Part shown: positions 1 to 10,275 of the stretch, piece after piece
How positions within the stretch are numbered: position 1 is the stretch's first letter
How the letters are laid out: the number at the start of each line of letters is the position of its first letter
Source of the DNA: Ceratothoa steindachneri
Lineage: Eukaryota > Arthropoda > Malacostraca > Isopoda > Cymothoidae
DNA: 64,000 nucleotides
Assembly (NCBI GenBank): GCA_963969495.1
Contig: OZ018326.1
Span: 149,201,806 to 149,265,805, forward strand
Direction of reading: 5' to 3'
Made by a program: the position numbers and the translations under genes
Notes under the pieces: generated by a model
Told to the model about the DNA's origin: nothing
The model's input: only the letters and a program-made list of their open reading frames with translations
Database searches by the model: none

Positions 1-780
1 AGCAAGTAAAATATAATTTCGTCATCCGCCTGGCTCGCCAAAATCGTGTTATCAAGGATATCAGAAACTAGGGGAGGCGAAGGTTCTAAAGCCCTGATAG
101 CACCTAGGGCGCTTGTAAATCGCTCTGGAACACAATCCGGTCTCTGAACGGTCATGGCGGATTATCTGCCATACCGAGCAGTGCATTGCTACCAACTCAT
201 CTGTGAAGACAGATGCAGCACCTAGCAGAGACCCGCTGACTTCAAACAAAGGCGATACGGTTCGGAAACAGACGCCTTCTTGGGACTTGGAGCCATCTCT
301 ATACGCTGGCATTGTCTCCTGTGACACGGATTGTGATCACAAAAGATCGAACGCAATATTGCCTGGTATGTAGAAGATATGGGAGCAAAGGCGTGTCGAA
401 AAATAGTCAAAGATAGTATCATCTATCGTGGCGTCCTGGACCGAACCAGGAGCAGAGCCATTCCGAAAGCTATAACGAGCACTGGAAGGAGTTTACTAGC
501 CCTAAACCCAAAAGTCTTCGGGTATGACTGACGCCTCTCGGCGGCATAGGCACCGACGAGGTCTAGTGCTCATGCAGTAAGAGCTCTATGCAACTAAGGA
601 AGTAGCCCCACTCACGTTTATAGGCCAGGAATGCACTGTGTGGGCGCAGGGCGATTAATATCTCGCCAGAATCCACAAGGTAACTCTTAATGGGAGACGG
701 GTAGATGGCACCGGTGGCCTGTCGAAGGCTGGTTTGGTGGATCGAGTCCACCTGCCACAATAAAAGCTTGGTTGCATAAA
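1..780 (-). pseudogene. RNase H and RT-connection remnant of LINE copy A
   Basis: The minus-strand frame at 61-327 contains YRDGSKSQEG and FTDELVAM, equivalents of VYTDGSKSQEG and FTAELVAI in copy B: the first strand and first helix of an RNase H fold. The next catalytic motif (YSDSQSAL in copy B) is scrambled here. The frame at 563-760 contains VDSIHQTSLRQATGA, matching VDSIHHTGLRLATSA in copy B between RT and RNase H. Several frameshifts separate these pieces. RNase H would remove RNA from the RNA:DNA hybrid during target-primed reverse transcription; this copy cannot make it. Confidence 0.8.
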
Positions 781-829
781 ACTCGCATCATTATTCAAGC
801 TTCAACTAAGAAAAGAACAATAGGAAAGT

Positions 830-1262
830 ATGGCAGTAGCCCTATAAGCACCCCAAATGCTGAACTTCATTGAAAGAGGAATATCCATAGTTCCGTTACA
901 AAAGTCCCTAAAGCTGTGAATATAAGCGTGCCAGGAGAGACGTCGGTGAAATACAAAACAAAGGACCGGTGCGAATCTACCACTTCAAGGAAAACGGTAT
1001 TTAGAAAGAAATCTGGATCATGGTCAAGCCGTGGATCACGGCAGAATAGCAGCACCATAAACTTGGACAAGGAAAACCTAAGCCTGAGCGCTTTATCATA
1101 GCGAGAGACGTAGTTTAACGCCTGTTGGAGTAGACGCTCCACAGTTGACATCTTAGCTACGGCACACGAGATCAAAAGGTGGGCCACATAGAGCGTAAGC
1201 AAAATATCTTCCGGTAGCAGAAGAGAGGGCTCCTCTATCTCAAGGACGGAATCGAAGATCAT
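830..1262 (-). pseudogene. Reverse transcriptase palm remnant of LINE copy A, catalytic motif lost
   Basis: A 131-codon minus-strand frame (867-1,262) aligns with the RT palm and thumb of copy B: TLYVAHLLISCAVAKMSTVE here against TLYVDDLSISFAAAQMPTLE there, followed by LLQQALNYVSRYDKA and RDPRLDHDPDFFLN. The YVDD metal-binding motif has become YVAH, so both catalytic aspartates are gone. With the stops on either side this is a fossil. The family match is certain because the whole block is collinear with copy B. Confidence 0.85.
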
Positions 1263-3190
1263 GTAAAATTCACAGATAAAAATTGGGAGTCATCCCCTCG
1301 CCTTCATCGTGTGAAGAGTCTCTATGATACAGCATCGCTATGTGGTTGATAGGCTTTTTCCTGTTCTAAAAACTGTGACGTAGTGCTGTCGACAAAAGGA
1401 GGCCTCCAACTGAGGGAAGAGCATCCAACGTGGAGTAGAACTTGCGGAAACCACACTCTGCGGAAAACAAGTGTCATCCGCTGTCCAAATATTAGGCTAT
1501 TCGAACATTTACCATTTTCTCCATCAACTAGTACATCCAGGTGGTTAGACAGATTGTGCAGAAACCGGCCAAGATAGAGTGATCTCTCCCCAGTTTGCGA
1601 TAAAGGCGCAGAGTATCGATTCGCCAGGAGTCTGGGATACCTTCTAGTCAGACCCTGTTGAACATATATAAGAAAAGGTCATGTCTTACTCACCCAAGAG
1701 TCTAAGCTCTTGACCAGGGGCGGTGTCCGCACACGAAGAAAGAGCGGAACGCAACACACTAAATGTAAACCTGTCGTTAAAGGGTTCTCTGCTTCTGCAT
1801 GTAAAGCCTAGTTTTCGGCATTCAACGACAACACGACGTGCATTGATTGCTGCTGGTGGAGCAGCATCCTAGCCCGAGAATGCAGAGAATCAGTTACGAG
1901 GAATACGCCACTGACGTCGTGTAAAAAATTCCTGTCCATCCTCCTGGAGAACGGGAGGCAGTCCTGCGAGAATTTGGCCAGAATCCGTTTGTCTCGCTTC
2001 CACACGTCTTCTAAAGGCATCTTTCTGTTCAGTGAAGAAAAGCATGCTCGCCAGTAAGAGCAGCGGGCGTGATTCGATAGACACTGGACTAAGCCCTAGC
2101 TAAACGAAATTCACTGGCAGTTAAATTGTTTGGGCGGTGTTTATAGCGCATTTAAGGATAATGTTTTTGTTTGAGAGCCGTCTCACGATTGGCTAAACAC
2201 CATGGAAGCATTCGGCGTGCAAAAAGGTCATACGTTCTAAGTATAGTAGTTAACCCAACTTCAATGAGGTTACCGGAGAAGAATTCAACGGCCTCATTCA
2301 TCGACCTAAGATACACATCTGAGACAGAGAAATTCGGACAACTGCGCCAGCGCCAAGCACCAACGTGGCGCGATCTCAAGAAAATGAAGCGGTTCTCAGG
2401 CAGTGGTGTTAAACTCATCTATATTTTGAACAACCTCGCTCGTTGATCAGGTTGGCAAGGACCTGACCTTGGAATGATAGAGTAGTCACCTTAGAGGGGG
2501 TATCTACCACTCATTTTACCAAAGAAGATTAAGGCTTCGGCAATCTGTGCCACTAAGCATCGGAACTCCCCGGCGTTGAATTCAGCTGAAACCGAAGTGT
2601 AGGCAGAAATAACAATATACCTTTTATACGGGTGCAGGTGCACAGGTACTGCTTGAAAAGAGGTATTTAAAGCAAAGAAAATAACGGAGACATAATGCTG
2701 TGTGTAAATGGCGCATCCTCATGCCCGGTCCCCATTCCGTGGTGGTGGGGTCACAAACCATCTTACACCGGGAGGTTGGGTAAAGGCAGGCGTTCAGCAT
2801 GGTCTTCTGGAACAACAGGGGGAGACGCACCTTTGCAGTTTCTCCAAGTTGGCCGGAGTCCGCGGCAATTACATATAAGGATTATGCCCTCCTGTCCTAG
2901 CTTGGAGGAGATGTGAGATCACTCTTTGAAGAAAAGACCCTCACTGGAATAGCCGTATGATTTCCGTGGCCTAAATCAGGGCCCTGTTGATCAAACAATT
3001 CGCTGAAGGCTTTATCCCCCTCGATGACATATCACGGCAGATTGAAATTGCTATGCGACTCTTTTTCTCCCTCCACCATGAACCCTAAGGCAGGCGTTCG
3101 GCTTTCGAAACTGGGGGTTCCTTATTTGGAGGATACACTGTCTTCGGGGCAACCAGCGTAGCTCTGGGTTTGGGTTTAGAAGCTGCCCCC
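1263..3190 (-). pseudogene. Endonuclease and N-terminal RT remnant of LINE copy A
   Basis: This stretch fills the gap between ORF1 and the RT palm and is missing from copy B. On the minus strand near 2,850-2,890 a peptide NCRGLRPTWRNC resembles the start of an APE-like endonuclease (typically NCRGLRxN). Further on, near 2,600-2,660, QAVPVHLHPYKRYIVISAY resembles the endonuclease core. Near 1,700-1,760 the sequence rejoins homology with copy B (about 15,030 onward). Many stops and frameshifts interrupt it. The endonuclease would nick the target DNA to prime reverse transcription. Confidence 0.6.
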
Positions 3191-4735
3191 CTATGTTGGA
3201 GTAGGTTTATTGACCCTGGAAGAAGGCCTCACGACCAACTTTAGGGATGTTGCCTCCTGTGAGTCTAACGATTCGGTGGAGTTGCGTGGCCATTTCGCCT
3301 CACAGGAAACGGCCACGCTAGGGGACGGTGGGGAAAGACTGTCTCTAGCTGAAGGTAGAAGTAAACCTATGTGCCTATACCTCAACCAGGAGAACGCCCG
3401 TCGTGATTAGAATGCAAAGTAAGTTTCTGAATGGTCGCTGAAACGAAAGTGCTCATAGAACTGGAGAGGCAAGAAGCAAAAGATCTCTTTTTTAACATTG
3501 AGGCATAAGGTGTACGTCCCTTGCAAAATAAGAGACGATCCTGGACCTGAATGACCACGATTTCCTTTTCAAAGCGATACGGCCACATTGTTTGAAGAAG
3601 CAGTGTTCGGTTCTCCGCAATAGACGATTTTAACTTATTATTTGCAACCTTGGAGCAATTTACACATATTTCGGGTGAAGACGAATTTGTTCGCCTACAG
3701 ATGTGAATCTTATGGCCGAAGCGGTGGCAGTAGTACCACCTCCACGGCAGTAGTACGAATGTTTTAATGCTGTACCAATACCAACCGGCATGCAGCGATT
3801 CAGGGAGCCTTCACAGTCGAACGTGAAGAAGAGTTTAGGAGTGGCTCTCGAGCCCCCTACCATTCTTCTCATCACACGTTCGAACTGGACAGCTTAATGG
3901 TCCGCCAACTCCAATGTGATGTCATATATAGCGTATTCCACGAGTTCCTTCACAAAACTGCTCCTTTCACCAAGTTCATAGTAGAGTGTGGCGTAACAAA
4001 CACCTGCGTGCCATGAAGTGTCCGAAGAGCTGTAATCATGGCCACCTCGGAGAGATCCAACGTATTCGCCAAAAGCCTCCAGTCCCCAAAACGGGTAACC
4101 TTCAGCTCTCTAACAATCAGGCTTGCTACTGATCTTTCTGATTGAATATTTTCCCCTTGGCCGACATGCTAGCATCAGTGGGGCGAAGAACCAGAAAGCG
4201 TTTGAAGCCAGCGGTCTCGAAAACACTAGGTGTATCTGAATTATGGGCCCCAACGGAATCAAGGCTCCGCTCTTAAGTCTTGCGACTTTAGTTTTTGTCT
4301 GGGGCTCCCTACCCGGCAAAAAACCTGGAGCGGACGTGCCGATATCGGCTCAGTTGCTTACTGTAACGCGAGTGGACCCGTATTTCGTCGGAACTTCTGC
4401 GGAGGGAGAGGACCCTGCTTTTTTTAGTCTTTTTCTTGTTTCTTATCTTTTTAGGAGAGGAGGGAGGGGAATTAACCCGGTTCTCTCCTCCACCAGAGAT
4501 AACCCATAGGCCACATTGAGCGGCCTCAGAAAGATCTTTCTCGGAAATGTAGAAGGTCTTGGCTGCAAAAAGATGGCTTAGTGGTGAGGGAGCGTGGTCG
4601 TCTCTGCGGACATCCCAGCTCAGATCTGGGTGCCTGGGTGACAGGAAGCTTGTCGGTGTTACCTTGCGAAAGAGTGGCCGACCAGAGAATGTTATGGGAA
4701 TGGTTGTACGGGAATGTGACGCATTAGGTTAAGAA
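3190..4735 (-). pseudogene. Gag-like ORF1 remnant of LINE copy A
   Basis: Minus-strand frames match ORF1 of copy B piece by piece: FYISEKDLSE near 4,530-4,560 (copy B FFISERDLAE), a block at 4,110-4,319 matching the RNA-binding region before the knuckles, the TPKLFFTFDCE block at 3,660-3,875 leading into the first zinc knuckle, FEKEIVVIQVQDRLLF at 3,500-3,588, and STESLDSQEATSLKL at 3,230-3,300 at the ORF1 end. The zinc knuckles are largely destroyed. In this family ORF1 binds element RNA in the ribonucleoprotein particle. The 5' boundary near 4,735 is approximate. Confidence 0.75.
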
Positions 4736-4772
4736 GATTTGGTATCACTAAGAAGGATCAGACGTATATATA

Positions 4773-4838
4773 TGCCAATTTTCACAGCGAAAATTTAAAA
4801 AACGTTAAAGTAATAACTGCTAATATATACTTTTGGGG
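4773..4838 (+). repeat. Left terminal inverted repeat of the Tc1/mariner derivative
   Basis: About 66 bp beginning TGCCAATTTTCACAGCGAAA, matching the reverse complement of 6,506-6,572 with few mismatches. TA precedes it directly. Homology between the two sides resumes at about 5,190 after an unmatched insert. Confidence 0.8.
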
Positions 4839-5189
4839 TTTATACAAACAGAGGTTGGACATGAACTATTATGCTTAGTAACTACACTATTATTATTAGT
4901 AGAAATGTGAATTTGAATGGGCTCTCCCATACTTCTCTCTTTTTTAATAGCTTCCATTAATTTCACGTAAGAAGTTGGTTAATTATTTCGCTGTTGAAGT
5001 TTAAACTTAATCTTTGCTTTTTAAACAGTAGGTTGATGATTCTTTTATAATATTTAAGCAAAAGTCCATGCCCTAAAAATTTCTTAGGCTAAATTGGGAA
5101 CCCAATAGCACAAAGTTTTAAAGTATTTTAAAAATAATATCACATATTTTAGATTTAAGTGTTAATAAGAATAATAGTTCATTTCCAAA

Positions 5190-6025
5190 CTCCGTTTGTA
5201 ATGGGTGGCCTAAAAGATACTTTACATTTTTAAAAATTAATAACACAAAAACTAATTAAGTTATAAAATTGGCTGATTTATCAAATAAAAGTGAAGATCT
5301 TGGATTTTTATTATTTATAAATAATATTCTTCAAATCTTCTTCATTATTGTTAAAACAAAGGCGGATTCTTTGCATCATATTTTCCATGACATTTTCCAA
5401 AACATCAGGAGTGATTTTGACGATTTTTCAATGATGTTTTGCCTCAATTCTGGAGAATATTAGGTTTAATTACGTATACCTTTTCTTTAAGGTATCACTA
5501 AAGAAAAATCTGGAGGGGTAAAATCAGGTGATCGTGGTGGCCAAGAAACTTCACCTAAACGTGAAATTAACCGACTACGGAAGGCTGTTCTTAGTGTTGC
5601 CTTCGTTTCTCTCGCAATAAATAATCTTGTTTCATTTCTCTTTAAGTGTCCACTGTTTCTGACACTGTTTTTCCGTCAGCATCCTCGAAGTATTGGGCAC
5701 CAATGATTCTTGAACTGGTTATGCCGCACCAGACCGTAACTTTATGTGCATGAAGAAGCTGCTCGTGAATTATCATGGGATTTTCAGCACACCAATATCT
5801 GCAATTTTGTTTATTAACGTATCTAGTAATGTGAAAATGGGCTTTATCGGAAATGATTAGATGCGAGGTAAGGGTCGGATCATTTCTTAGTCCCAAAAAT
5901 GCGCGTGCAAAGTTTATTCTTTTTTAATGGTCTGCAATATATAATTGTTGAGTTATTTGAATTTTGTATGGATGAAGTTTCAATTCTTTTGTTAGGATGC
6001 GTTGCAATGATGTTCTAGAAATTCC
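5190..6025 (-). pseudogene. Transposase, C-terminal two thirds, minus strand (left half)
   Basis: Read on the minus strand from 6,025 down: LHPYKIQITQQLYIADH (linker after the DNA-binding domain), ISDKAHFHITRYVNKQNCRYW (first catalytic region; the usual SDEAHF aspartate is retained), ENPMIIHEQLLHAHKVTVWC and IIGAQYFED. A deletion removes the FQQDG motif, and it resumes at ISRLGEVSWPPRSPDFTPPD near 5,520-5,590, then a C-terminal tail to about 5,270. This is the IS630/Tc1-mariner transposase type that is abundant in arthropods. Stops and a gap make it inactive. Confidence 0.8.
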
Positions 6026-6032
6026 TAGTTGA

Positions 6033-6400
6033 CTAAATATGAACGATATGTGGTTTCAACAAGATGGAATGACACCACACACAGCAAGAGAAATCATGGC
6101 AATACTAAAAGCATCCATCCCTGGTCGGTTAATTTCAGGTTTAAGTGACGTTTTTTTGCTCCCATGATCTTCTGATTTTCCCCCTCCTGATTATTCCTTT
6201 GAAAATACCTTAAAGAAAAGGTCTACGTAAATAAACCTAATAATCTTCAGAATTGAAGCAAAAGTCATTGAAGAAATCGACAAAATCATTCCTGCTGTTT
6301 TGGAAAACTTCATGGAAAATATGGTGCAAAGAATCCGCCTTTGTTTTAACAATAATGGAGAAGAGTTAAAGGATATTATATTTAAATAATAAAAATCCAA
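6033..6400 (+). pseudogene. Transposase, C-terminal third, plus strand (right half)
   Basis: The plus strand reads NDMWFQQDGMTPHTARE (second catalytic aspartate motif), then PGRLISGLSDV, SSDFPPPDYSF and a tail with PAVLENFMENMVQRIRLC. Two stops interrupt it. It overlaps in content with the minus-strand copy on the left but keeps the FQQDG motif that copy lacks, so the two halves come from two transposase copies or from one copy duplicated and inverted. Confidence 0.8.
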
Positions 6401-6505
6401 GATCTTTTCTTTCATTTTATATATCAGCCACTTTTATCACTTAATTAGTTTTTGTGTTATTAATTTTTTAAAATGTGAAGTAACTTTTGGGCCACTCGTT
6501 ATAGA

Positions 6506-6572
6506 CCACAAAAGTATCTATTAAGCAGTTATTACTTCAACGTTATTCAAATTTTCACTGTGGAAATTGGCA
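6506..6572 (-). repeat. Right terminal inverted repeat of the Tc1/mariner derivative
   Basis: Reverse complement begins TGCCAATTTCCACAGTGAAA and matches the left terminus over about 66 bp. TA follows at 6,573-6,574. Unlike on the left, homology continues inward without a break to about 6,185. Confidence 0.8.
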
Positions 6573-6574
6573 TA

Positions 6575-8759
6575 TCCACACCTCTCTATATTTGAATGGG
6601 TTTTATTTGATTCAGGTTATTTAAAACTTAAGTTATTTTTTTACACATACTTTTTACATTGATTGTAGATTAAATAATATTAAGCAAAATAAAAGTCACA
6701 ACTTTTTCAAAGCATCTAATGTGTGAGCATCTAAACAATACAAAAAATTTCACTTTTTGAATCGACTAAAGTTTAAAGCAGCCCAAAGTAATCATTCAGG
6801 TGCAGGCAATCTCTAAAAGAAAGTAGTTCATTCTCATTTTTTCTTAACCACTTGATTGTTCAAAATGTTTCTGTTTTAAGAGCCATTTTGAAGCCCATTG
6901 CGATAATCGGTGGCCTATTTATTAACTTTAACGACCAGCAAAGTCGTTATTCAGGAAAACTAATTGTCTAGCTAAAACGAATGATCTCAACGTATTTGGG
7001 TCTTCCGCATATAATTTCCCAGCCACTCTCTACTTCGTGTTTTCATCATTATAGAAATATTAGGAAACGAATTACAATCTTATTTCTAAACATTAAATTT
7101 CTATTATACCTTAATCTCTACTGTTTTAAGTATTCCATACTGTTTAAATATTAAAAAACAGTCATGAACTCAACGACCGATAGTTTTTATCTTTATTATT
7201 TTAACAGGAAAATGTCATTCGCTCACTATATCTATCTCTCTATCTCTCACACTCTCTCTCTCTATATATATATATTATATATATAAATACATATATATAA
7301 TATATAATATATATCAATAATATATATATATGCTTCCGTTTATCTCTTTGAGAAAATTGAAAGGGAAAAGATGACATTGCATATAGGTAAAATCTTGGTC
7401 TATCACAGAAAATGACAACTTTCATTTTCTCTCATCTTAAACTTTTTTCCGTGATGTGTCTATAAGCTTCTTATTGACATGAAAGTCTAAAGCTGACGAT
7501 ATATATATATTTGTACAAGCTCTTTTAAACGATCTATATTTCGAGTATCAACTTCGGATACACTATCAAATATTAATATATCGAAAAGAACAAATCAAAT
7601 TGTAGGAAAGAAAATATATACATTTTCGAATGGTTCCTTCTATGTAGAGAAGGTTCCTATAACTATACATCTCATTTGATATTATATTCATCAATCGCTA
7701 AATAGTGCTTCGTGTTAGTCCACAAAGCATATGCCATTTATCAATAAAGGCATGTAGCTAACAGTTTTAAATATATTATCTCTTTGTCCTCCATATCTTG
7801 GTTCAAGCAAAGAATTTGAGAATAAAATTGGAAAATTTAAACAATGGTATTTTGTGAAGAATAGGAAAAGGCAGCGAAAATAGAAATGAAAGACTGCCTT
7901 TTAAAGAGTCCAAAGAATAAAACAGAATGAATGCATAAGGTAGCGGTAAATTTGATTTATAAATTGATTATAAAAAAGCGAAAAACGGACAAGAGTATTA
8001 GGCCAATGAAATTCAAAACCGTCTTGCAAATGTAATGAACTTAGATTTAGTAAAATACAAATAAAATATTTTGGAAGAGAATGAATTTTTATTTTACTAC
8101 TAGTAGAAGACTACTTTTGCAGCATCATGCTCCATTCTTAAGTTCGTAGTGTATTATTCCTCTTGCAGCTTAAGGATAACTGTGTACAATAATGAAAAAA
8201 AACGAAATGAAAATACTATTTTCTAGGAGTATTTTTTGCGTAAATCACGAATATAATATCTGTCTCTTTCTGCGACCCTTCAGTTTCTCATAAATTTAAA
8301 TTTTACTTACCCTAAATACACTGATGGTTCCGTAGGGATTGAATGCAAAAAGGATTGGTTCGAAACTGAGAACTCTAAAATTTATAAACGGATTCTGATA
8401 TAATTTTAATGGGATATCCCTGGGCTAGTCGCCAACATAACCTAGGAAATTTATGAAAGTATACTCAATATTATTTAACTTATATGCTCCTAAGCCCTTG
8501 GTAAATCTTACGTAATGCTTGATAATTTTGTAACTTACTATAAATGCTTTCTATTTTTACTTTTTATTTTATATTTTTTGCTGTTACTATTTATATTATT
8601 TTTCACATACTACAGTGTTGTTTCTGTACACGAGACAGAGCTAAAATGCCTAGAGAATGCAAAGATTCCCCAGACAGTTTCTGTTATATATGTGGATCAG
8701 TTACATTAAGACAATACAAAAACAATTGAGTAAACATGTAGGTTAAATGCAAATTCCCA
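6575..8759. other. AT-rich spacer without recognised gene
   Basis: No open frame of meaningful length and no domain recognised. It contains a CT/TA simple-sequence tract near 7,240-7,335 and otherwise ordinary AT-rich sequence. Confidence 0.6.
7240..7335. repeat. Compound CT / TA simple repeat
   Basis: Runs of CTCTCTCTC followed by interrupted TATATA blocks. Frames through it are low-complexity shadows. Confidence 0.85.
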
Positions 8760-8987
8760 TTCATATTTAAATTTGATGGAGACATGCAAATTATTCAAAT
8801 TATTAAAAAAGGTATCAAAATCATGGCCATTAGGCCATACAGAAAATACATCGTCAATGTACCTTAACCATATAAAGTTAGGGGGAGAAATTGTGGGAAG
8901 GAGTTCAGTCTCAAAATATTTCATGAAGAGACATGCTAATATCGGAGATAAACTATTTCCCATGCTAAGGCCAAATATTTGTCTATA
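8760..8987 (-). repeat. Inverted-repeat arm: PLE RT palm segment on the minus strand
   Basis: The reverse complement of this arm matches 8,996-9,223 base for base in length (228 nt each) with only scattered substitutions. It encodes on the minus strand YFETELLPTISPPNFIWL followed by RYIDDVFSVWPNGHDF, the PLE palm with the IDD catalytic motif. Around 8,706-8,760 the frame runs on into sequence (KYEWEFAF) with no PLE match. The spacer is 8,988-8,995. Confidence 0.9.
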
Positions 8988-8995
8988 AAACTCAT

Positions 8996-10066
8996 TATAG
9001 ACAAATATTTGGCCTTAGAATGTGAAATTGTTTATCTCCGATATTGGCATGTCTCTTCATAGAATATTTTGAGACTGAACTCCTTCCCACAATTTCTCCC
9101 CCTAACTTTATATGGTTAAAGTACATTGACGATATATTTTCTGTATGGCCTAATGGCCATGATTTTGATACCTTTTTTAATAATTTGAATAATTTGCATG
9201 TCTCCATCAAATTTAAATATGAATATAATATGATAATAGATTACCCTTTTTAGATGTCCTTATTAATAAAGATCACCATGAATTAAAACTCGACGTGTAA
9301 AGGAAACCAACCCACTCGAATGCCTATATACATTATTTTTCGTTTCACGATAATACTGTTAAAAAATCGGTAATTTCTAACCTTTTCTTTAGAGCATACA
9401 AAATATGTCATCCTTCCTATTTAGATGAAGAAATTGTCATTATCAGGGCCATTTTTTCTAATTTGTATTACCCCGATTGGTTCATATCGTCTGCCCATTT
9501 TGCAGCTAGGAAAACATTTTATGGTAATAAGCCTTCCCGCACTGACGACTTCAACAAATGTATAACATTGCAATTTAATAATAAATTAAATAGTTTAAAA
9601 GACATATTTGGAAAAGCGGGTATTAATCTAGCCTTTAAATATAATAATTCCTTAAACCAATTGATGATGGCCAGGAAACCCAAAGAACATCATAACATAG
9701 GAGTATATGCAATACCATGCAACGATTGCCATAAAGTTTATATAGGGGAAACGGGGAGAAATCTAGACAAGAGATTGTAAGAACACAAAAGAGATATTAG
9801 AATGGGCAGCGAAAGCAGTGGAATATTTTGCCAAGTTAGAGACAAGAATCATACGATCGATTTCAATGGAAGTAAAATGGTATTTAAATCGGCTAACTAT
9901 GTTAAGAGAAGAATCGTAGAATCGAGCTTGATATTGTCAGTTCCTAATTTAAATCTATCTGAGGGTCAATTTTCTTTTAATCCTGTAATAAGAAAGCATA
10001 TAAACAAAATAGTTAAATGTCAGCCCTTCAATATGTTTAGGCCTAACCCCCCCCCCCCCCCAGATT
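8996..10066 (+). pseudogene. PLE-2 reverse transcriptase (partial) plus GIY-YIG endonuclease
   Basis: Domains in order: RT palm with KYIDDIFSVWPNGHDFDTF (9,119-9,175); PFLDVLINKDHHELKLDV near 9,245-9,298, the RT strand after the palm; a thumb/linker region with SNLFFRAYKICHPSYLDE; then 9,463-9,780 leading into GIY-YIG, with IGVYAIPCNDCHKVYIGETG (GVY and YIG motifs) and GRNLDKR. After a stop at 9,778 the frame continues as EHKRDIRMG and on to 10,066, holding IVESSLI and the N-terminal half of a PxLN-type tail. The endonuclease would nick the target to prime reverse transcription. It is inactive because of the stops and the missing RT N-terminus. Confidence 0.88.
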
Positions 10067-10146
10067 AGCCACAAGTAGGGGATTGGGGGAAAAAAGAGGG
10101 GATCTTGTGTTATGCTTATCTGCACTTTTCTTATATTTTCTACGCG

Positions 10147-10186
10147 GTGTCAGTTGAAAAAGGGTGTGAGATACACCGAAACTGTT
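10147..10186 (+). other. Possible degenerate hammerhead-ribozyme motif at the PLE-2 3' end
   Basis: A perfect 5-bp stem GGTGT (10,163-10,167) / ACACC (10,173-10,177) closes a 5-nt loop and is followed at once by GAAAC (10,178-10,182). TTGAAAA just 5' resembles a decayed CUGANGA core. PLEs are known to carry hammerhead ribozymes near their ends. The placement fits, but the core deviates from consensus, so activity is unlikely. Confidence 0.4.
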
Positions 10187-10222
10187 CTGAATTAAATTGT
10201 CTTCGGAGAATTGGTTTAATTC

Positions 10223-10224
<2 letters not shown>

Positions 10225-10273
<49 letters not shown>
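10225..10273. repeat. (TA)n microsatellite
   Basis: About 49 bp of uninterrupted TA repeat, lying just beyond the 3' end of PLE-2. Confidence 0.95.

Positions 10274-10275
<2 letters not shown>

Larger units (their letters stand above)
1..4740 (-). mobile_element. Decayed I-type LINE, copy A, reverse strand, truncated by window edge
   Basis: Reading the minus strand from about 4,740 down to 1 gives, in order, a gag-like ORF1, an endonuclease remnant, reverse transcriptase and the start of RNase H, all broken by stops and frameshifts. The same peptides occur in the better preserved forward copy at 12,401-17,682, which makes the assignment firm. Unlike that copy, this one keeps the region between the end of ORF1 and the middle of RT (about 1,760-3,230). 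The 3' end lies outside the window. The region is visibly more GC-rich than its AT-rich surroundings, as expected of this LINE family. The exact clade within the RNase H-bearing I/R1 group cannot be fixed by eye. Confidence 0.85.
4773..6572. mobile_element. Rearranged Tc1/mariner-superfamily element with inverted halves, TA flanks
   Basis: The 1,800-bp element is bounded by near-identical inverted termini starting TGCCAATTT and flanked by TA on both sides (4,771-4,772 and 6,573-6,574), the target duplication typical of this superfamily. The two sides carry transposase sequence in opposite orientations meeting near 6,027. The left side reads on the minus strand and holds roughly the C-terminal two thirds. 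The right side reads on the plus strand and holds the C-terminal third. The left half also has about 340 bp (4,840-5,190) with no counterpart on the right. It cannot encode a transposase but could have been mobilised in trans by a relative. Confidence 0.75.
8760..10190 (+). mobile_element. Penelope-like element PLE-2, 5'-truncated with inverted 5' segment
   Basis: The forward part (8,996-10,066) encodes the C-terminal half of a Penelope-like RT followed by a GIY-YIG endonuclease, the defining PLE combination. Its 5' side is preceded by a reverse-complement copy of its own first 228 bp (8,760-8,987) across an 8-bp spacer, so the element starts as a large hairpin. At the 3' end is a small hairpin followed by GAAAC, discussed separately. 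Stops (for example at 9,298 and 9,778) and 5' truncation make it inactive. Confidence 0.85.
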
